DNA of 64,000 nt, from NCBI RefSeq assembly GCF_028280385.1, contig NZ_JANQLX010000001.1, positions 186,001 through 250,000 of the forward strand. Reading direction: 5' to 3'. The notes beneath the pieces are model-generated. The model ran no database searches, was not told where the DNA came from, and saw nothing but the letters and a program-made list of their open reading frames with translations. Within the stretch, counting starts at the first letter, position 1; every line of letters starts with the position of its first letter. The DNA is from Allomuricauda sp. GTDB lineage: Bacteria > Bacteroidota > Bacteroidia > Flavobacteriales > Flavobacteriaceae. Position numbers and translations under genes: made by a program. Below, piece after piece: positions 55,760-64,000 of this stretch.

Positions 55760-56913
55760 AAATTCCTATTGTTGTAGTGGCCTTCAATAGGCCAAGGTCT
55801 TTGGAAAGGCTTTTGAAATCAATTTCAGAGGCGCATTACCCCCATAACGCTATCGACCTGATCATCAGTATCGATAGGGGGAAAGACAACCAAGAAGTTC
55901 TCGATTTGGCAAATGCTTTTGAGTGGAACTTTGGCGCCAAGAAGGTGGTTTATCAAGAAACCAATTTAGGATTGAGAAAGCATATCCTAAAATGCGGGGG
56001 GCTCAGTTTGGAGTACGGTGCGGTCATTGTATTGGAAGATGACCTTTTTGTTTCTCCCAACTTTTATTCTTTTGCTGAACAGGCTTTGCGGTTTTCCTCC
56101 TCAGAATCTTCAATTGGCGGTGTTTCATTGTACAATCATCAACTAAACGTTCATTCCAGGGACAATTTTTCCCCACTTGAGGATGGGTACGACAATTGGT
56201 ATTTCCAATTTGCTTCTTCATGGGGCCAAGCTTGGACCAAACAACAATGGGAGGGTTTTATGGAGTGGTATGATCAAAACCCGGACATTGATGATAATCC
56301 CGAGGTTCCCGCTTATGTTCGCAGTTGGTCGCCCAAGTCCTGGCTGAAATACAACATCACCTATCTTGTTGAAAAAAACAAGTACTTTTTATATCCAAAG
56401 GCCTCGTTGACCACAAATTTCAGTGATGCCGGAACCCATGTGGGCAACGACAGTACAATTTATCAGGTTCCCTTGGACAATGGGAAACCCAGGGAATACC
56501 GTTTTTCCAAAATTGGAGAGACACGGGCTGTTTATGATGCGTTTTACGAAAATAGAACCCTTCATACGGTCTTGAAGCTTAATTCTGAAGAACTGAGTAC
56601 CGATTTGTACGGATATAAATCCCAGCACAAAAAAAGATTCCTGTTATCCAGTAAAATACTTGACTACCGTATCATCAGAACTTTTGGAAAATCCCTGAAA
56701 CCACATGAAGACAATGTGCTAAGGTCTATTGATGGAACGGAAATATTTCTGTACGATACCGAGGAATCGGAGTCCAACCCACATAGGATAAATTTTGAAA
56801 GGGCCACAGCCTACAACTTTAAACAGATTCCGTATGGCGTGGCAAAAAAGCTGTTTGTGACCATGACTTTGGCTAAATTTGGTCGTTTGGTAAAAAAACT
56901 GTTTAAAAACTAG
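55756..56913 (+). CDS. Glycosyltransferase (GT-A fold, GNT-I/GT2-like)
   Basis: A 385-residue glycosyltransferase. The N-terminus IPIVVVAFNRPRSLERLL is a GT-A nucleotide-binding start. The metal-binding acidic motif is VIVLEDDLFVSPNFYSF (EDD) near residue 95, and the acceptor region contains FASSWGQAWTKQQW. The EDDL motif and overall layout are closest to the GNT-I-like group. Donor and acceptor cannot be assigned. It overlaps the upstream acetyltransferase by 4 bp. Confidence 0.82.
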   Translation: MKIPIVVVAFNRPRSLERLLKSISEAHYPHNAIDLIISIDRGKDNQEVLDLANAFEWNFGAKKVVYQETNLGLRKHILKCGGLSLEYGAVIVLEDDLFVSPNFYSFAEQALRFSSSESSIGGVSLYNHQLNVHSRDNFSPLEDGYDNWYFQFASSWGQAWTKQQWEGFMEWYDQNPDIDDNPEVPAYVRSWSPKSWLKYNITYLVEKNKYFLYPKASLTTNFSDAGTHVGNDSTIYQVPLDNGKPREYRFSKIGETRAVYDAFYENRTLHTVLKLNSEELSTDLYGYKSQHKKRFLLSSKILDYRIIRTFGKSLKPHEDNVLRSIDGTEIFLYDTEESESNPHRINFERATAYNFKQIPYGVAKKLFVTMTLAKFGRLVKKLFKN

Positions 56914-56918
56914 AATAA

Positions 56919-58100
56919 GTGGTTAAAGAAATTAGAAATATTGGCCTTCCTTTCATTGGGCTGTTCTTTCTTTACCTGCTCAATCCTTATGGATTAAATA
57001 TTTTCATAGGCTATTTGTTGGCGGCCTTAATGATTTTTCAAAGGGAGTTTCTTGTTAGGAATGTGGATAGGGAATTAATGCTGTTGTTTCTATTTTCGAT
57101 TACGTATGCCGCATTTTTCTCCTTTGAACCCCTAGCGGGAAAACAATACATAGTGATTTACTTTTTGGTTCCCTCCACATTCTACCTTATGGGCAAGTTT
57201 TTTGTTGAAAAGGCGAGCAAAAATTATTTGACCATAATCATCATGTTATTGCTCACAAGTATCATATTCTCAATGACAGGGGTACTCTCCGTGGTTACGG
57301 TACTTAATCAATTGGGCTTTTCAGAGGTGGATAGAAACCTCCCCAACTACTGGACGGGACAGATTACACCAGCCACCAAGATGGGCGCCTATTTTGCATT
57401 GATTATGTGTATTCCGGCAGTGTTGGTTCCCAAAATCAAAAAAGTGAACCTGTTATATCGGATTGTGTTGTTATTGCTCTTCGCAATATCTGTGGTATGT
57501 GTATTACGGATTGGAAGTAGGACCCAACTTGGAATATTTCTCATCACCCTTTTAATGTCATTGTTCTACATTATGCCCAGACAGTCGTTCAGAAGGAATC
57601 TTGTCATGTTTGCAATGTTCTTCGGTATTGTCTTTTATGTGGCAAATACCATAAGTTTTGACTTGGACCAAGATTGGCTGTCAGCCTTTGCAGGAAGGAT
57701 GGAGGAAGATGGTTCTGGAGACCTTGCTTCTGGAGGTGGTAGAACGGATAGATGGGGTAAATCGCTGGAATACCTTTTTGTAAAACCCTTGGGCTGGGGG
57801 GAACATGAGTTTGGCCATGCCCACAATTTATGGTTTGACGTTCTTAGAATTGGTGGTTTTTTGTCGTTCTTTTTGTTGATTGCCTTTACTACCAATGCAT
57901 TTCTTCTGGTAAGAAAGGCTTTAAAGAAAAACAAAAAAGCATACGCCCTCAATAATCAGATATTGTGCTATGCGATATGTTTTGTTTTACTGTTTACAGT
58001 AGAACCTATTATGGAAGGGACCTTCGATTTTTTTGCGGTTTTTTGCTTTTTTACGGGTGTTGTTAAAAAATATTATACCGATTATCCCGTAATTGAATAG
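56919..58100 (+). CDS. O-antigen/exopolysaccharide polymerase (Wzy-like)
   Basis: A 393-residue membrane protein of about 10-12 helices with one larger periplasmic loop (about residues 245-300, SGGGRTDRWGKSLEYLF). The loop ends in GEHEFGHAHNLWFDVLRIGG, the His-containing motif typical of the Wzy_C/O-antigen ligase superfamily. Its position between glycosyltransferases and in the same operon as a flippase supports a polymerase rather than a ligase. It starts at GTG 56919, 5 bp after the preceding stop. Confidence 0.85.
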   Translation: MVKEIRNIGLPFIGLFFLYLLNPYGLNIFIGYLLAALMIFQREFLVRNVDRELMLLFLFSITYAAFFSFEPLAGKQYIVIYFLVPSTFYLMGKFFVEKASKNYLTIIIMLLLTSIIFSMTGVLSVVTVLNQLGFSEVDRNLPNYWTGQITPATKMGAYFALIMCIPAVLVPKIKKVNLLYRIVLLLLFAISVVCVLRIGSRTQLGIFLITLLMSLFYIMPRQSFRRNLVMFAMFFGIVFYVANTISFDLDQDWLSAFAGRMEEDGSGDLASGGGRTDRWGKSLEYLFVKPLGWGEHEFGHAHNLWFDVLRIGGFLSFFLLIAFTTNAFLLVRKALKKNKKAYALNNQILCYAICFVLLFTVEPIMEGTFDFFAVFCFFTGVVKKYYTDYPVIE

Positions 58101-58140
58101 TATCGTCCAAAAATATATTCCTTCTTCTATACTTTACTGT

Positions 58141-58148
58141 ATTTTTGC
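58141..58148 (+). promoter_or_regulatory. Candidate internal -7 element
   Basis: TATTTTTG is a full TAnnTTTG match in the 94-bp gap before the glycosyltransferase at 58195. A -33 TTTG is lacking, so it may be a weak internal promoter for the wecB-wecC part of the operon. Confidence 0.35.
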
Positions 58149-58194
58149 GGCGTTATTAGGATGAAATATTCAACCACTGAACATTGACCTCCCT

Positions 58195-59076
58195 ATGCAA
58201 AAGCTTGCCGTACTGCTTACGTGTTTCAACCGCAAGGAAAAGACTGTGGCAGCCCTAACTGCACTGAACGTTGCCTTCAAAAATTCTACAGAAAACTGGC
58301 AAATGTCCATATATCTAACGGATGATGGCTCAACAGATGGTACATCAGAGGCTGTTTCCGAGCATTTTCCAGAGGCAATAATATTAAAGGGCAATGGATC
58401 TTTGTATTGGGCCGGAGGAATGAGAAACTCCTGGGGAGAAGCGGTAAAGGGAGGCTACGATGCTTATTTGTTGTTGAATGACGATACCAATGTGTATCCG
58501 GAATTGCTTGATAAAGCCGTCAAAACGCATGGGTTTTGTTTGGCCAATTTCGGCAAAGGCGGAATTTATGTAGGTACCACAGTGGATTCGGAAACGAAAA
58601 AAGTTACTTATGGGGGTTCCATATTCAAAAATCGTTTTTTGGCCAAACTTTCCAGGGTCAGTCCCAAAGACCACCCCGTTTCCTGCCAACTGGGAAATGC
58701 AAATATTATGTGGGTTAGCAACAATGTAGTGGACGAAATAGGTATTTTATCAACGGGCTACGTGCATGGCATGGCAGACTATGATTACACGCTCAAGGCC
58801 GGCAAAAAAAACATTCCATGCTTGATCATGCCGGGAATAGTAGGAGAATGTATCAATGACCATAAAGACCCCTATCTAAAGTTTTTCAAACTAAACCTGA
58901 AAGAACGGTTTAAGATGCTTCATCATCCAATCGGCTTCGATTTTGTTTCCCAGGCCCACCATATGAGAAAGCATTTTCCATTGCGATATCCGCTTTTTGT
59001 TTTGGTCGGTTATGTAAAAGTATTGTTCCCCAAAATATATTATCACCTATTGTATAAAAGAAGAAAGAGCGCGTAA
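58195..59076 (+). CDS. Family 2 glycosyltransferase (rhamnosyltransferase-like)
   Basis: A 293-residue GT2 enzyme. The N-terminal VLLTCFNRKEKTVAAL and YLTDDGSTDGTSE are nucleotide-binding elements; LLNDDTNVYPELLDKA is the DxD-type metal site. The segment NGSLYWAGGMRNSW is characteristic of the rhamnosyltransferase-like subgroup. It transfers a sugar to the growing lipid-linked repeat unit; the donor is not predictable. Its stop abuts the wecB start with no gap. Confidence 0.86.
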   Translation: MQKLAVLLTCFNRKEKTVAALTALNVAFKNSTENWQMSIYLTDDGSTDGTSEAVSEHFPEAIILKGNGSLYWAGGMRNSWGEAVKGGYDAYLLLNDDTNVYPELLDKAVKTHGFCLANFGKGGIYVGTTVDSETKKVTYGGSIFKNRFLAKLSRVSPKDHPVSCQLGNANIMWVSNNVVDEIGILSTGYVHGMADYDYTLKAGKKNIPCLIMPGIVGECINDHKDPYLKFFKLNLKERFKMLHHPIGFDFVSQAHHMRKHFPLRYPLFVLVGYVKVLFPKIYYHLLYKRRKSA

Positions 59077-60198
59077 ATGATCAAAAAAAACCTTATTGTT
59101 TTTGGGACAAGGCCAGAGGCCATCAAAATGGCACCTTTGGTAAAGGCTTTTCAAAATTCACAGGATTTTGAAACCAAAGTCTGTGTTACTGCACAGCATA
59201 GGGAAATGTTGGACCAGGTTTTGGATTTTTTCGAAATTAAGCCCGATTATGACCTTAATTTGATGAAACCGGGGCAAAACCTATATGGGTTAACCGCCGC
59301 CATCATAACTAGCTTACAGGAAGTTTTGGAATCGTACAAACCAGATTTTGTATATGTCCATGGCGATACTACCACGACCATGGGTTCCAGCATTGCGGGC
59401 TTTTATTCCGGTGCCAGGGTCTGCCATGTGGAGGCAGGATTGAGAACATTCAATAAATGGGCACCTTTTCCTGAGGAAATCAACAGAAGGGTAACCGGGC
59501 ATGTGGCCGATTTCCATTTTGCACCTACACAAACCTCTTTTCAAAACCTTAGAAATGAAGGCGTGGAAGAAAAGGCAATCACGGTTACCGGAAATACGGT
59601 GATAGATGCCCTGCATGAAAGCGTGAATAGGGTTCAATCTTTAGACACGCCTGAATTGAATCAACTGAAAACGGTTTTAACTGAAGGAAAAAGACTGATT
59701 TTGGTTACGGGCCATAGAAGGGAAAACCATGGCCAGGGATTCATCAATATTTGCCAGGCCCTTAAAGAAATTGCCCAATCCTTTGAAGATGTAGAGATTG
59801 TGTACCCTGTGCATCTAAACCCGAAAGTCCAAAAACCGGTGTATGAGCTTTTGGGGGAAATGGACAACATCAAACTAATAGACCCATTGGCATATCCGGA
59901 ATTTGTGTGGCTAATGAACAAAAGTCACTTGGTAATTACGGATAGTGGTGGGGTTCAGGAAGAGGCCCCAAGTCTTGGAAAGCCTGTTCTTGTAATGAGG
60001 GATACCACCGAAAGACCTGAAGCCGTAGATGCCGGAACCGTTATTTTGGTGGGTACGGATACACAGAAAATTGTTGGTGAGGCCAAAGCGCTGCTAACCG
60101 ATGAAGAAAAATATAAGACCATGAGCAAGCTGCATAACCCATATGGAGATGGAAAAGCTTGCGAACGGATTGTAGAATTTATGAAAAATCAATTATAG
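59077..60198 (+). CDS. wecB: UDP-N-acetylglucosamine 2-epimerase (non-hydrolysing)
   Basis: A 373-residue enzyme interconverting UDP-GlcNAc and UDP-ManNAc. Landmarks: [63 protein letters not shown], and the UDP site [19 protein letters not shown] followed by TERPEA. The length is standard. Directly followed by wecC (1-bp overlap), so the product is meant for UDP-ManNAcA. Confidence 0.96.
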   Translation: MIKKNLIVFGTRPEAIKMAPLVKAFQNSQDFETKVCVTAQHREMLDQVLDFFEIKPDYDLNLMKPGQNLYGLTAAIITSLQEVLESYKPDFVYVHGDTTTTMGSSIAGFYSGARVCHVEAGLRTFNKWAPFPEEINRRVTGHVADFHFAPTQTSFQNLRNEGVEEKAITVTGNTVIDALHESVNRVQSLDTPELNQLKTVLTEGKRLILVTGHRRENHGQGFINICQALKEIAQSFEDVEIVYPVHLNPKVQKPVYELLGEMDNIKLIDPLAYPEFVWLMNKSHLVITDSGGVQEEAPSLGKPVLVMRDTTERPEAVDAGTVILVGTDTQKIVGEAKALLTDEEKYKTMSKLHNPYGDGKACERIVEFMKNQL

Positions 60199-61415
60199 TG
60201 ACACCAAAAAAAGTAACTATGATGGGCTTGGGCTATATTGGCCTGCCCACAGCTGCCTTAATAGCTGAAAAGAAAACCGTTGTCAACGGAGTGGACGTGA
60301 ACCCTAGGGTGGTGGATACCATCAATCAAGGAAAGGTGCATATTGTAGAACCAGACCTTGAAGAGGCGGTTTCCAAAGCGGTTAAGGAAGGGTATCTAAA
60401 GGCTGCCCTGGAACCAGCGGAGGCAGATGCCTATCTGATCGTGGTGCCCACTCCATTTAAAGAAAAGAACGAACCGGACATTTCCTATGTCGAGGCAGCT
60501 ACAAAGGCAGTGTTGCCTTTGCTTAAGGAGGGAGATTTATATATCATTGAATCCACTTCCCCAATTGGTACCACCGAAAAGATGAAAGACCTGATTTATG
60601 GGGCTAGACCTGAATTGGAGGGTAAAATCCATATGGCCTATTGTCCAGAGCGGGTCCTTCCAGGCAATGTAATGTATGAATTGGTTCATAACGACAGGGT
60701 AATTGGTGGCATTGATGAGGAATCAACGGAGAAGGCGGTTGCCTTTTACAGCCAATATGTAAAAGGACAATTACATCATACCAATGCAAGGACGGCTGAG
60801 ATGTGTAAGTTGGTTGAAAACTCATCCCGAGATGTTCAAATTGCCTTTGCCAATGAACTTTCACTCATTTGCGACAAGGCGGATATCAATGTTTGGGAAT
60901 TGATTGCCCTGGCCAACAAGCACCCTAGGGTGAATATCCTTCAACCGGGCTGTGGAGTAGGGGGGCACTGTATTGCCGTGGATCCCTATTTCATAGTATC
61001 CGATTACCCCATGGAGTCCAAAATTATTGGTACCGCCAGGGAAATCAACAACTATAAATCATTTTGGTGTGCTGAGAAAGTACAGACCGAAAAGTTGAAA
61101 TTTGAGCTGGAACACGGCTACAAGCCAAAGGTTGCCCTTATGGGATTGGCTTTTAAACCCAATATTGACGACCTGAGGGAGTCACCGGCCAAATACATTG
61201 TGCAAAAAGTCTTGCAAAATGCAAACAACGAGGAGTACTTCATCGTAGAACCCAATATAGACGATCACAATGTGTTCAAATTGACAAATTATAAAGAAGC
61301 ATTTGACAATGCCGACATTGTGGTTTACCTGGTAGCCCATAATGAATTCAAGAACCTGCCGAAAGACACTGACAAAAGAATCATTGATTTCTGTGGAATT
61401 TTGGAATCCAAGTAA
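60198..61415 (+). CDS. wecC: UDP-N-acetyl-D-mannosamine dehydrogenase
   Basis: Start GTG 60198 overlaps the wecB stop by one base; the product is 405 residues. It oxidises UDP-ManNAc to UDP-ManNAcA with NAD in two steps. Motifs: MMGLGYIGLPTAALIA (NAD loop), VVPTPFKEKNEPDISYV, PERVLPGNV, the catalytic Cys in PGCGVGGHCIAVDPYF, and the C-terminal GLAFKPNIDDLRESPA. The family fit is UDP-ManNAc dehydrogenase rather than UDP-glucose dehydrogenase, supported by adjacency to wecB. Confidence 0.95.
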   Translation: MTPKKVTMMGLGYIGLPTAALIAEKKTVVNGVDVNPRVVDTINQGKVHIVEPDLEEAVSKAVKEGYLKAALEPAEADAYLIVVPTPFKEKNEPDISYVEAATKAVLPLLKEGDLYIIESTSPIGTTEKMKDLIYGARPELEGKIHMAYCPERVLPGNVMYELVHNDRVIGGIDEESTEKAVAFYSQYVKGQLHHTNARTAEMCKLVENSSRDVQIAFANELSLICDKADINVWELIALANKHPRVNILQPGCGVGGHCIAVDPYFIVSDYPMESKIIGTAREINNYKSFWCAEKVQTEKLKFELEHGYKPKVALMGLAFKPNIDDLRESPAKYIVQKVLQNANNEEYFIVEPNIDDHNVFKLTNYKEAFDNADIVVYLVAHNEFKNLPKDTDKRIIDFCGILESK

Positions 61416-61432
61416 ATTTTAAGACGGTCGTG

Positions 61433-62491
61433 ATGAAAAACAGCTTGATTGTTTTGGCCCAATCCTTGGAACAGCCACGCATAGTAAAGAGGATAAACCA
61501 AAAGGCGAAGGAATATGACCGTGTTCATGTCTATGGTTTCACCCGAAATGTGCACTCCGTGGAAAACCATGAGGTGTTGGCCAAGAATCAGAATGTTTCC
61601 ATTACCGTTGCAGGTCAACTGAAGAACGGTAGATATCATGAACGCATCTTTACTTTTCTCAAGCTGTTGAAAATGCTATATGCCAAATACGGATTCCGTA
61701 AGAAAAACGTTTACGTATTTGGACTTGATCTGCGGATTTTTGCTTCGTTCCTTATGAATACGTCCATAGACTATGAGATAAGTGATATAGTCTGGCTTTA
61801 TGATAGGAAAGGAAAGAAGAAGGTGCTTCGTTTTGTGGATAATTGGCTGGCTGGCAAATCCAGAAAAGTGGTGTTTACCACCAGAAGTTTTTACGAGGGC
61901 TATTACAGCAAATCCGTGAAAGAGAGCCAGGTGGTGGTAGCTGAAAACAAATTGGAAACCTATGGCAAAGTAAAACCGATAGGGGAAATTAAAGATGATA
62001 AGGTAAGGATTGCGTATATAGGCGCGTTCAGATATGCTAAAATTATTGAGCGTTTGATTGCATCCGTGAACAACAATCCCAATCTGATTTTGAACTTTTA
62101 CGGAGCCACCCATGGAAAACTGATAGATAAGATCAATGAAGCTGTGGAATCCAATGAAAACATCAAATATCACGGGCCATTTAAAAACCCGGATGATTTG
62201 GAGAAAATTTACAGCGAGAACAACTTGAATTTTGTGGTGTACAACAATACATCAGAGAATGAAAGAGTGGCCATGCCAAATAAATTCTATGAATCAGGAT
62301 TTTTCAATGTGCCCATCGTTTGCGCCACCAAAACTTACGTAGGTAAAAGGGTTTTGGAGCAGAATATGGGGTGGACCATCGATATCGACTACGAATCAAT
62401 TTCAGGATTCCTAAACGGTTTGGATATTGGGAAATTGAAAGAATACAGTGAAAACATTAAAAAATTGGACAAGAGGCACTTTGTGGCCTGA
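61433..62491 (+). CDS. Glycosyltransferase (GT4-like, GT-B fold)
   Basis: A 352-residue protein from ATG 61433 (a GTG at 61430 directly precedes). The N-terminal half lacks strong motifs. The C-terminal half looks like a GT-B nucleotide-sugar domain: VRIAYIGAFRYAKIIERLI, IKYHGPFKNPDDLEKIY, and MPNKFYESGFFNVPIVCA, where Glu of the E-x7-type motif contacts the donor. It is specific to this locus type and not readily assigned a donor; adjacency to wecC suggests ManNAcA or FucNAc transfer. Confidence 0.75.
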   Translation: MKNSLIVLAQSLEQPRIVKRINQKAKEYDRVHVYGFTRNVHSVENHEVLAKNQNVSITVAGQLKNGRYHERIFTFLKLLKMLYAKYGFRKKNVYVFGLDLRIFASFLMNTSIDYEISDIVWLYDRKGKKKVLRFVDNWLAGKSRKVVFTTRSFYEGYYSKSVKESQVVVAENKLETYGKVKPIGEIKDDKVRIAYIGAFRYAKIIERLIASVNNNPNLILNFYGATHGKLIDKINEAVESNENIKYHGPFKNPDDLEKIYSENNLNFVVYNNTSENERVAMPNKFYESGFFNVPIVCATKTYVGKRVLEQNMGWTIDIDYESISGFLNGLDIGKLKEYSENIKKLDKRHFVA

Positions 62492-62505
62492 TTAAAAAAT
62501 ATAAT

Positions 62506-63510
62506 ATGTTCAAAGGCAAAACACTACTAATCACAGGAGGAACAGGATCCTTCGGAAATGCGGTCCTGGACCGGTTTCTAACTACTGACATCGGGGAAAT
62601 CCGCATATTTAGTCGTGATGAAAAGAAACAGGACGATATGCGTACCCGTCTAAAGAACCCAAAAATCAAGTTTTACATTGGGGATGTCCGGGACTATAAC
62701 AGCATTCATCACGCAATGAACGGAGTGGATTACGTTTTTCATGCTGCTGCGCTAAAGCAAGTGCCATCCTGCGAGTTTTTCCCCATTGAAGCGGCCAAAA
62801 CCAACGTATTTGGTACCCAAAACACAATTGATGCCGCTGTGGCCAACAACGTGGGTAAAATTATTTGCCTCAGTACAGATAAGGCTGCTTACCCCATAAA
62901 TGCCATGGGAATCAGCAAGGCCCTAATGGAAAAAGTGGCCGTGGCTGCTTCCAGGAACATTCCTGAAGGTTCAACTACAGTGTGCCTTACACGCTACGGC
63001 AACGTAATGGCATCCAGGGGTTCCGTTATTCCACTTTTTGTCAACCAGATAAAAGAAGGGAATCCGTTAACGGTAACCGACCCAAATATGACCCGTTTCT
63101 TAATGTCTCTTGAGGATGCCGTGGATTTGGTACTCTTTGCTTTCCAACATGGGAACCAGGGCGATTTGTTCGTGAACAAGGCCCCCGCCAGTACCATAGG
63201 GGATTTGGCAAAGGCAGTGCGGAACATCTTTAAAGCGGACAATGAGATAAAGGTCATTGGTACCCGTCACGGAGAAAAGTTATATGAAACACTTTGTACT
63301 CGTGAAGAAATGCAAAAAGCTGTGGATATGGGTGATTTTTACCGAATCCCTGCAGATAATAGAGACCTTAACTATAGTCGATATTTTTCCGTTGGGGAAA
63401 CGGATATCAACGCAATTGAGGATTATCATTCCCACAATACCAAACACCTGAATGATGAAGAGCTCGAAAACACGCTTTTGGGGCTCGACTTCATTAAAGA
63501 AAATCTTTAA
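62506..63510 (+). CDS. UDP-GlcNAc 4,6-dehydratase/5-epimerase-type (CapE/FnlA/WbjB-like)
   Basis: A 334-residue SDR enzyme. LLITGGTGSFGNAVLDRFL and RIFSRDEKKQDDMR are hallmarks of the polysaccharide CapD/CapE group; FHAAALKQVPSCEFFPIEA and CLSTDKAAYPINAMGISK follow, in which Tyr is replaced by Met in the usual YGxSK. That MGxSK variant is as expected for CapE/FnlA-type inverting dehydratases. It catalyses the first step from UDP-GlcNAc towards UDP-L-FucNAc-type sugars. The next two genes encode the CapF activities, consistent with the pathway. Confidence 0.9.
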   Translation: MFKGKTLLITGGTGSFGNAVLDRFLTTDIGEIRIFSRDEKKQDDMRTRLKNPKIKFYIGDVRDYNSIHHAMNGVDYVFHAAALKQVPSCEFFPIEAAKTNVFGTQNTIDAAVANNVGKIICLSTDKAAYPINAMGISKALMEKVAVAASRNIPEGSTTVCLTRYGNVMASRGSVIPLFVNQIKEGNPLTVTDPNMTRFLMSLEDAVDLVLFAFQHGNQGDLFVNKAPASTIGDLAKAVRNIFKADNEIKVIGTRHGEKLYETLCTREEMQKAVDMGDFYRIPADNRDLNYSRYFSVGETDINAIEDYHSHNTKHLNDEELENTLLGLDFIKENL

Positions 63511-63938
63511 TGGAAAACTTTGGATTGATCAAAGGAGAGGTTTATTCGGACGAAAGGGGAACATTACGTTTTGTTAACCAGTTTGATATGTCCGAGATCG
63601 TGCGGTTTTACGAAATCGCCCCCAAGGATCAAACCACTATCCGGGCATGGCAATGCCATCAATTTGAAAAAAAATGGTTCCACTGTCTTTCCGGAAGTTT
63701 CATCATCAACTTGGTGAAAATAGATAACTTTAACAAACCTTCGGACCAATTGTCCCCAGAACGAGTTGAGATTCACGCCCATGTTCCTGAGATCCTGGAA
63801 GTCCCGGGAGGATATGCCACGGGAATCAAAGCGATCGCTGAAAACTCCAGATTACAGGTTTTCTCCAATTTTGGATTAAAGGCCTCTAGTGAGGATGACT
63901 ATCGGTTCCCTCTGGAAAAATGGTCCGCAGAATGGTAA
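63510..63938 (+). CDS. Cupin-domain sugar epimerase (CapF C-terminal domain equivalent)
   Basis: A 142-residue cupin whose sequence resembles the C-terminal half of CapF/FnlB: KGEVYSDERGTLRFVNQFDM, RAWQCHQFEKKWFHCLSGSF with metal-type His residues, and HVPEILEVPGGYATGIKAI. In Staphylococcus CapF is one polypeptide with reductase and cupin-epimerase domains; here the cupin is a separate gene. It overlaps the dehydratase stop (TAATG) and the next start, indicating tight coupling. Confidence 0.86.
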   Translation: MENFGLIKGEVYSDERGTLRFVNQFDMSEIVRFYEIAPKDQTTIRAWQCHQFEKKWFHCLSGSFIINLVKIDNFNKPSDQLSPERVEIHAHVPEILEVPGGYATGIKAIAENSRLQVFSNFGLKASSEDDYRFPLEKWSAEW

Positions 63939-63943
63939 CAGCA

Positions 63944-64000
63944 ATGAAAAAACATAAAATTGGTATCACCGGACAGGCCGGATTTGTTGGTAACCACCTA
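63944..64000 (+). CDS. NAD-dependent epimerase/reductase, N-terminal fragment (CapF reductase-like; runs off window)
   Basis: Only the first 19 codons from ATG 63944 (or 23 from ATG 63932, which overlaps the cupin stop) are visible. They encode KIGITGQAGFVGNHL, a Rossmann G-x-x-G-x-x-G start. By position this should be the reductase half of the CapF activity, giving UDP-6-deoxy-L-talose-type product before a 2-epimerase outside the window. This assignment is inferred from context. Confidence 0.7.
   Translation, partial: MKKHKIGITGQAGFVGNHL

Overview
The window reads as a chromosomal segment of a marine-type member of Flavobacteriaceae (Bacteroidota), plausibly close to Muricauda/Allomuricauda. 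The genus is inference; the family-level call is firmer. It rests on a type IX secretion (T9SS) sorting domain on a tyrosinase, a TonB-dependent receptor with a carboxypeptidase-like N-terminus, a bacillithiol synthase (bshA), Bacteroidota-style LptD, TamB and MlaD, TAnnTTTG-like -7 promoter elements, and frequent TTG/GTG starts without clear Shine-Dalgarno sequences. I see no rRNA, tRNA, CRISPR array, insertion sequence or prophage.

Positions 1-31260 look like a housekeeping backbone. In order: a truncated LacI-type regulator; a small hydrolase/peptidase operon (deoxyribonucleotidase, two alpha/beta hydrolases, a VanX-type dipeptidase); a minus-strand operon (DUF4159, AI-2E-type permease, methyltransferase); DUF1223; rsmE with a TfoX-like gene; a non-coding stretch with two heptanucleotide repeat arrays; tsaD; tamB; pfkA-gapA-GlcNAc kinase; a Rid protein; lptD; a cell-wall amidase; mlaD with an Fe-S oxidoreductase pair; a NagZ-like/beta-lactamase-fold fusion; bshA; a PrcB-type lipoprotein; and an OmpA protein closed by a strong terminator. 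Outer-membrane assembly and peptidoglycan turnover or recycling recur through this part.

Positions 31261-42930 form an accessory surface region. An ATP-grasp enzyme and a CapK-like adenylate-forming enzyme lie on the minus strand, and a second CapK-like paralogue lies at 40910-42292. Between them are a secreted four-FN3 protein, a T9SS-exported tyrosinase, a TonB receptor paired with a heavy-metal-associated (HMA) protein, and an unknown secreted protein.

Positions 42289-64000 form an exopolysaccharide/capsule locus that runs off the right edge. It begins with the initiating phosphoglycosyltransferase, two lipoproteins with Asp-rich linkers (a beta-helix protein and a polysaccharide deacetylase) and an MBOAT/SGNH O-acetylation pair. 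A long plus-strand operon follows: gmd, fcl, Wzx flippase, asnB, a CatB-type acetyltransferase, three glycosyltransferases, a Wzy-like polymerase, wecB, wecC, a CapE/FnlA-type dehydratase, a free-standing CapF-type cupin and the start of a reductase. The predicted precursors are GDP-L-fucose, UDP-ManNAcA and a UDP-L-FucNAc-type sugar, with possible O-acetylation and amidation.

The most interesting unexplained signal is a recurrent palindrome-like intergenic motif (core TTTCRWCGA). It lies upstream of the FN3 gene, of the sugar transferase/beta-helix divergent pair, of gmd/MBOAT and of the NagZ-like fusion, and may mark a surface-polysaccharide regulon.
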